Of a stretch of 8,450 nucleotides of DNA, positions 6,027-8,450 are shown piece after piece. The first letter of the stretch is position 1; every line of letters starts with the position of its first letter. This DNA comes from Gemmatimonadota bacterium (GTDB lineage: Bacteria > Gemmatimonadota > Gemmatimonadetes > Gemmatimonadales > GWC2-71-9), in NCBI GenBank assembly GCA_003221985.1, contig QHUQ01000221.1:1-8450 (forward strand), in the 5' to 3' direction. The translations under genes were made by a program, and so were the position numbers. The notes beneath the pieces were generated by a model. It was given only the letters and a program-made list of their open reading frames with translations, was not told where the DNA came from and searched no databases.

Positions 6027-7424
6027 AACCGTCCCGAGACTCGACGACCTTGCTCGCACCGCATCCGCTACAACCACGACGCCCGCCGGCGCGCGCCGCA
6101 GCAGCACGACCCGATTCCACCCGGCGGGAAACGCCCACGTCCCCAGCGTGTGCCAGGAGCCACCACCCGTCCGCTGATCCGCGGACACGATCTCCAGCGT
6201 GTCACCCGCGGACGTGATCACGGCGTACGCCGCCTGGGGCGCGCGGTTGGTGCCGCTCGTCCAGCGGGCGTCGACCGTGCGGGTACCGGACGCCGCGACG
6301 TAGAATGAGAACTCGACGCCGTCCGTCGCAGTGGGATTCGTGGACGCCCAGTGGTAGCCGCCGCCGTAGTAGTCGGGCGTGGTGTCCGCGGCTTGCCAGC
6401 CGGCCGGCACTTGGCCGCGAGCGAGCGCGGAATCGTTGAACTGCGCCGAGTCGTCCACGACCAGCTCCCCACACAACGCCTGCACCCGGTGGACGTAGGC
6501 GATCCACGGCCAGTTGGGCCCCGGGTCCGTGCGGTCCGCGGGCTGCAGCTGCCCGTGGCCGACGATGTGCTGCCAGTCGCGCGGGATCGCGCGGTCACGC
6601 GTGATGTCGCACACCAGCGCGGCCGAGCGGTCGAGCTGCGCCCGAGGGAAGGAATCCTGCGACACAAAGCCGGCATGCTCGACCCCGACGGTGAAGTGGT
6701 TGCTTTGCACCCCGTTCCGCCAGCACTCATGCCGGCGGTTCAGGGTGCAGTCGTACAGCGCCGCGATGTGCCAGGCGCGATTCGGCTCGCGCACCAGCTG
6801 TGAGATCTCGCTGCCGTCTTCGTTCACCACGTAGTGAGCGCTCACCTGCGAGGCGGGATTGTCGAGCCAGCTCCAGCAGCTCGCGTAGTTGCTCTCGCAG
6901 GTGTGGATGATCACCATGTGCGGCACGCCGGTCGAATCCGCGGCGCGCTGGTCGAAGTTGGGCGACGGCCGCCAGACGGCGGATGGAAAATCGGGCGGGG
7001 GCGCACCGGTCGAGTCCGGAGGCGGGCACGCGGTCGCCGCCATTGCCGGTCCCGCGACGCCCTGTGCCCGCGCGACGGCCGCGAGGTAAGCGGCACGCCC
7101 GGCGGTCAGGTCGATCCCGCTGAACCGCGCGGCGGCCGCGTCCCAGTCGCCTCCCGCATCTGCGGCGTAAGCAGCGAGCAGCGCCGCGCCTCGCACCATC
7201 TGCCAGCGCGTCTCCACCCAGCCTACCCCTGCGAGCAGCGAAGGCGACACGTGAAACTCGGCCCCGGCGGCGCGGAAAATGGAGTCAAACTGGGGGCTAG
7301 GGCCTGGGGCCTGGGGATTCGAAGCGATGCGCGCGAGTCCCGCCGTGGGACACGGTTGCACGGGAGATTCGTGGCAGCCGGCGGCGAGCGCCAAGACCAC
7401 CAGCCCCGCGACTCGAGTTCTCAC
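6015..7424 (-). CDS. N-acetylmuramoyl-L-alanine amidase lipoprotein (Amidase_2) with golvesin-like C-terminal domain
   Basis: 469 residues from GTG 7422-7424. This start puts a lipoprotein signal at the front: [17 protein letters not shown], lipidated Cys17. Residues about 43-125 resemble a transglycosylase-like helical domain ([25 protein letters not shown], then [10 protein letters not shown]) but appear shortened in the middle. The Amidase_2 domain covers about 165-318: VIIHTCE with zinc ligand His174, [17 protein letters not shown], catalytic-type Glu249 in [22 protein letters not shown] with His290 and Asp300. This should cleave the amide bond between muramic acid and L-Ala in peptidoglycan at the periplasmic face. 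Residues about 326-458 match the golvesin C-terminal-like beta-sandwich found in secreted hydrolases, likely for binding. The start overlaps the upstream stop as GTGA, indicating translational coupling. Confidence 0.9.
   Translation of the reverse strand: MRTRVAGLVVLALAAGCHESPVQPCPTAGLARIASNPQAPGPSPQFDSIFRAAGAEFHVSPSLLAGVGWVETRWQMVRGAALLAAYAADAGGDWDAAAARFSGIDLTAGRAAYLAAVARAQGVAGPAMAATACPPPDSTGAPPPDFPSAVWRPSPNFDQRAADSTGVPHMVIIHTCESNYASCWSWLDNPASQVSAHYVVNEDGSEISQLVREPNRAWHIAALYDCTLNRRHECWRNGVQSNHFTVGVEHAGFVSQDSFPRAQLDRSAALVCDITRDRAIPRDWQHIVGHGQLQPADRTDPGPNWPWIAYVHRVQALCGELVVDDSAQFNDSALARGQVPAGWQAADTTPDYYGGGYHWASTNPTATDGVEFSFYVAASGTRTVDARWTSGTNRAPQAAYAVITSAGDTLEIVSADQRTGGGSWHTLGTWAFPAGWNRVVLLRRAPAGVVVVADAVRARSSSLGTVNPP
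7292..7316 (+). other. G-quadruplex-type motif inside the amidase gene
   Basis: Four G-runs of 5, 3, 4 and 4 are separated by three 3-base loops (CTA, CCT, CCT) on the plus strand, which is the non-template (antisense) side for the amidase message. It encodes the Pro-rich linker [11 protein letters not shown] between lipid anchor and first domain. Part of it is a short tandem repeat of a 7-base unit. Folding is predicted from the pattern only. Confidence 0.55.
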
Positions 7425-8005
7425 GGCGCGTGTCGTACGTCCAGCACCAGGCGCGCCGGTCCGGTGAGCTCCGACACGCGATACTCGGACGGCGCCGCGA
7501 TGCCGAGGACCCACGCGACCTGTCCCTCGAAATCGCAGATCAGTGTCAGCTCCCGGACGGCTGGCAGTCCGGGCACGCGGTGGCGTTGGGCGGGCGCGAG
7601 ACTGCCGCGTTCGTCGTGCGCCTGGGCGGGCTCGAAGCGCACGATGAGGCGCCCCATTCCGGCGACCGTGACGGGATCGCCTGAGCCGCAGCGCTGGACC
7701 GGCTTCGTTGCATACTCCACGTGGTAGCCGGGCACGCTGTCACCCGTGAACTCGAACACGACGCGATCGTAGCCCCCCCCCGGGCTCGCCCCCGCCCTAG
7801 TCTCGACGTGTCGGAGCACGGGACGCGCGACGCCGGGCGGGAACGATCGGACGCGTTGCACGGGCGCCAGCGTGCCCGCGAACGCTGTGTCCTGCTGCGC
7901 GACGGCGCTCGCATGTTCGCGCGGTGCTCGCGACTCGGGGGCGGGGCGGCACACCGACACGGCGGACGCAAGCACAACCAGCAGGGCGGCGGAGCGTGGG
8001 GTCAT
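7421..8005 (-). CDS. Exported AMIN-like domain protein
   Basis: 194 residues. Residues 1 to about 19 form a signal sequence ([13 protein letters not shown]). Cys19 could be a lipidation site, but the residue before it is Val rather than the usual Gly/Ala/Ser, so lipidation is doubtful. Residues about 61-190 match the AMIN-like domain pattern: [11 protein letters not shown] at 78-88, PGYHVEY 92-98, GSGDPV 107-112, [17 protein letters not shown] 153-169 and the closing [16 protein letters not shown] 175-190. AMIN domains target cell-wall amidases and secretins to peptidoglycan or the periplasm; a role in placing the amidase encoded next door is an inference. The stop TGA (7421-7423) shares bases with the amidase GTG, and the start is one base after the upstream stop, with no clear ribosome-binding site of its own. 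A run of nine G lies within the gene. Confidence 0.85.
   Translation of the reverse strand: MTPRSAALLVVLASAVSVCRPAPESRAPREHASAVAQQDTAFAGTLAPVQRVRSFPPGVARPVLRHVETRAGASPGGGYDRVVFEFTGDSVPGYHVEYATKPVQRCGSGDPVTVAGMGRLIVRFEPAQAHDERGSLAPAQRHRVPGLPAVRELTLICDFEGQVAWVLGIAAPSEYRVSELTGPARLVLDVRHAP
7773..7781. repeat. Homopolymer of nine C (nine G on the coding strand)
   Basis: The tract encodes the end of Pro75 and Gly76-78, just before the conserved YDRVVFEF strand of the AMIN-like protein. Any change of one or two bases would shift the frame and remove the whole domain. Nine is long enough for slippage in some organisms and is also a common place for sequencing errors. Confidence 0.8.
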
Positions 8006-8006
8006 G

Positions 8007-8450
8007 CTACCAGTAGCGCGTGAGCGTCACCGCGACCAGATCGTCGCGGAACGTCTTGCCCGGGTCGTTCGACCGGTAGTACTCGTAGCGGTAGCTGGCG
8101 GCGACGTCCCAGACTCGCGCGATCCCGTGGCCCCACGCGAGCGTCGCCACGTGATCGGCGTCGCGCCGCAACACGTCTCCACTGTTGAGCTTGACCACAC
8201 GGGACGGGTATTGCCGAATGTTGTAGCGGAAGCTCGCGGAGATCCGGCCCGCCGAGCCCATCGGCACCGTGACGTCGGTCGTCGCGGTCCACCCGCGGTA
8301 GGTGTGGCGCGAGCTGTCAGCTTGATTGTAGTCGTAGCGCCCGCCGATGCCCCAGGTCCCGGTCGCGCCGAGCACCCGCCGGTACTTGAGGCCGACGCGC
8401 GGATCAGCGGCGTTGTGACTTATCAGCGCGTCGGGATACCGCTTCAGCGT
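8007..8450 (-). CDS. Outer-membrane beta-barrel protein, C-terminal part
   Basis: The frame is open from the window edge at 8450 to TAG 8007-8009, with 147 residues visible. A GTG at 8373-8375 lies inside the frame, but coding-like sequence continues upstream of it (TLKRYPDALISHNAADPRVGLKYRR), so the gene starts outside the window. The sequence is a series of amphipathic strands with Tyr/Arg/Gly turns (WGIGGRYDYNQ, GRISASFRYNIRQYPS, WDVAASYRYEYYRS) and ends in DLVAVTLTRYW, a typical barrel end with a terminal aromatic residue as recognised by the BAM complex. No specific family or substrate is recognised. It is the first visible gene of the three-gene operon and is followed after one base by the AMIN-like gene. 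Confidence 0.75.
   Translation of the reverse strand, partial: TLKRYPDALISHNAADPRVGLKYRRVLGATGTWGIGGRYDYNQADSSRHTYRGWTATTDVTVPMGSAGRISASFRYNIRQYPSRVVKLNSGDVLRRDADHVATLAWGHGIARVWDVAASYRYEYYRSNDPGKTFRDDLVAVTLTRYW

Noticed and set aside
7425..7514. Longer amidase start at 7514
   Set aside because: The extra 30 residues are Arg/Gly-rich, overlap the AMIN-like gene end and would bury the lipoprotein signal; GTG 7424 places the signal at the N-terminus.
6834..7727. Plus-strand open frame of 297 codons opposite the amidase and AMIN-like genes
   Set aside because: Antisense to two well-supported domains; low-complexity Arg/Gly/Ala composition.

Overview
This is an 8.45 kb window of uniformly G+C-rich DNA (about two thirds G+C by eye) with dense bacterial coding. 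The long transmembrane Ser/Thr kinase, the secreted proteins ending in beta-barrels, the lipoprotein amidase with a golvesin-type C-terminal domain and the AMIN-like protein suggest a Gram-negative (two-membrane) soil-type bacterium. The style resembles Gemmatimonadota, but that assignment is from general resemblance only. No tRNA, rRNA, CRISPR array, transposase or phage gene was found.

Layout, left to right. (1) 1-376 (+): the C-terminal part of a short-chain dehydrogenase/reductase, cut by the window edge. (2) 411-1952 (-): a Ser/Thr protein kinase with an N-terminal catalytic domain, a hydrophobic segment and a C-terminal helical domain. (3) 2055-2438 (+): a small retropepsin-like aspartic protease, divergent from the kinase, with a TTGACA box and a clear ribosome-binding site. 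(4) 2389-4374 (-): a 661-residue secreted protein of unknown function whose last ~170 residues look like an outer-membrane beta-barrel. It runs convergently into the protease and overlaps it by 50 bp. (5) 4418 to about 5820 (-): an RNase J-like metallo-beta-lactamase/beta-CASP hydrolase that looks broken. It lacks a normal N-terminus, carries one in-frame TGA, and seems to lack the segment holding the motif-3 histidine. (6) About 5820-6030: a short non-coding patch with three strong inverted repeats, which directly abuts the broken hydrolase start and the amidase stop. (7) 8450 down to 6015 (-): a tight three-gene operon of a beta-barrel protein (partial), an AMIN-like exported protein and an amidase lipoprotein, with junctions of one nucleotide and a 4-bp stop/start overlap.

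The clearest functional unit is the last operon. An outer-membrane barrel, a presumed peptidoglycan or envelope-binding AMIN-like protein and a zinc-dependent N-acetylmuramoyl-L-alanine amidase would fit cell-wall remodelling or recycling at the outer membrane. The kinase and protease may form a separate signalling/proteolysis pair, but only their shared 102-bp intergenic region supports that. The most unusual parts are the hairpin cluster next to the decayed hydrolase, a near-identical 23-bp sequence found just outside each end of the kinase gene, and apparent in-frame internal deletions in two neighbouring genes.
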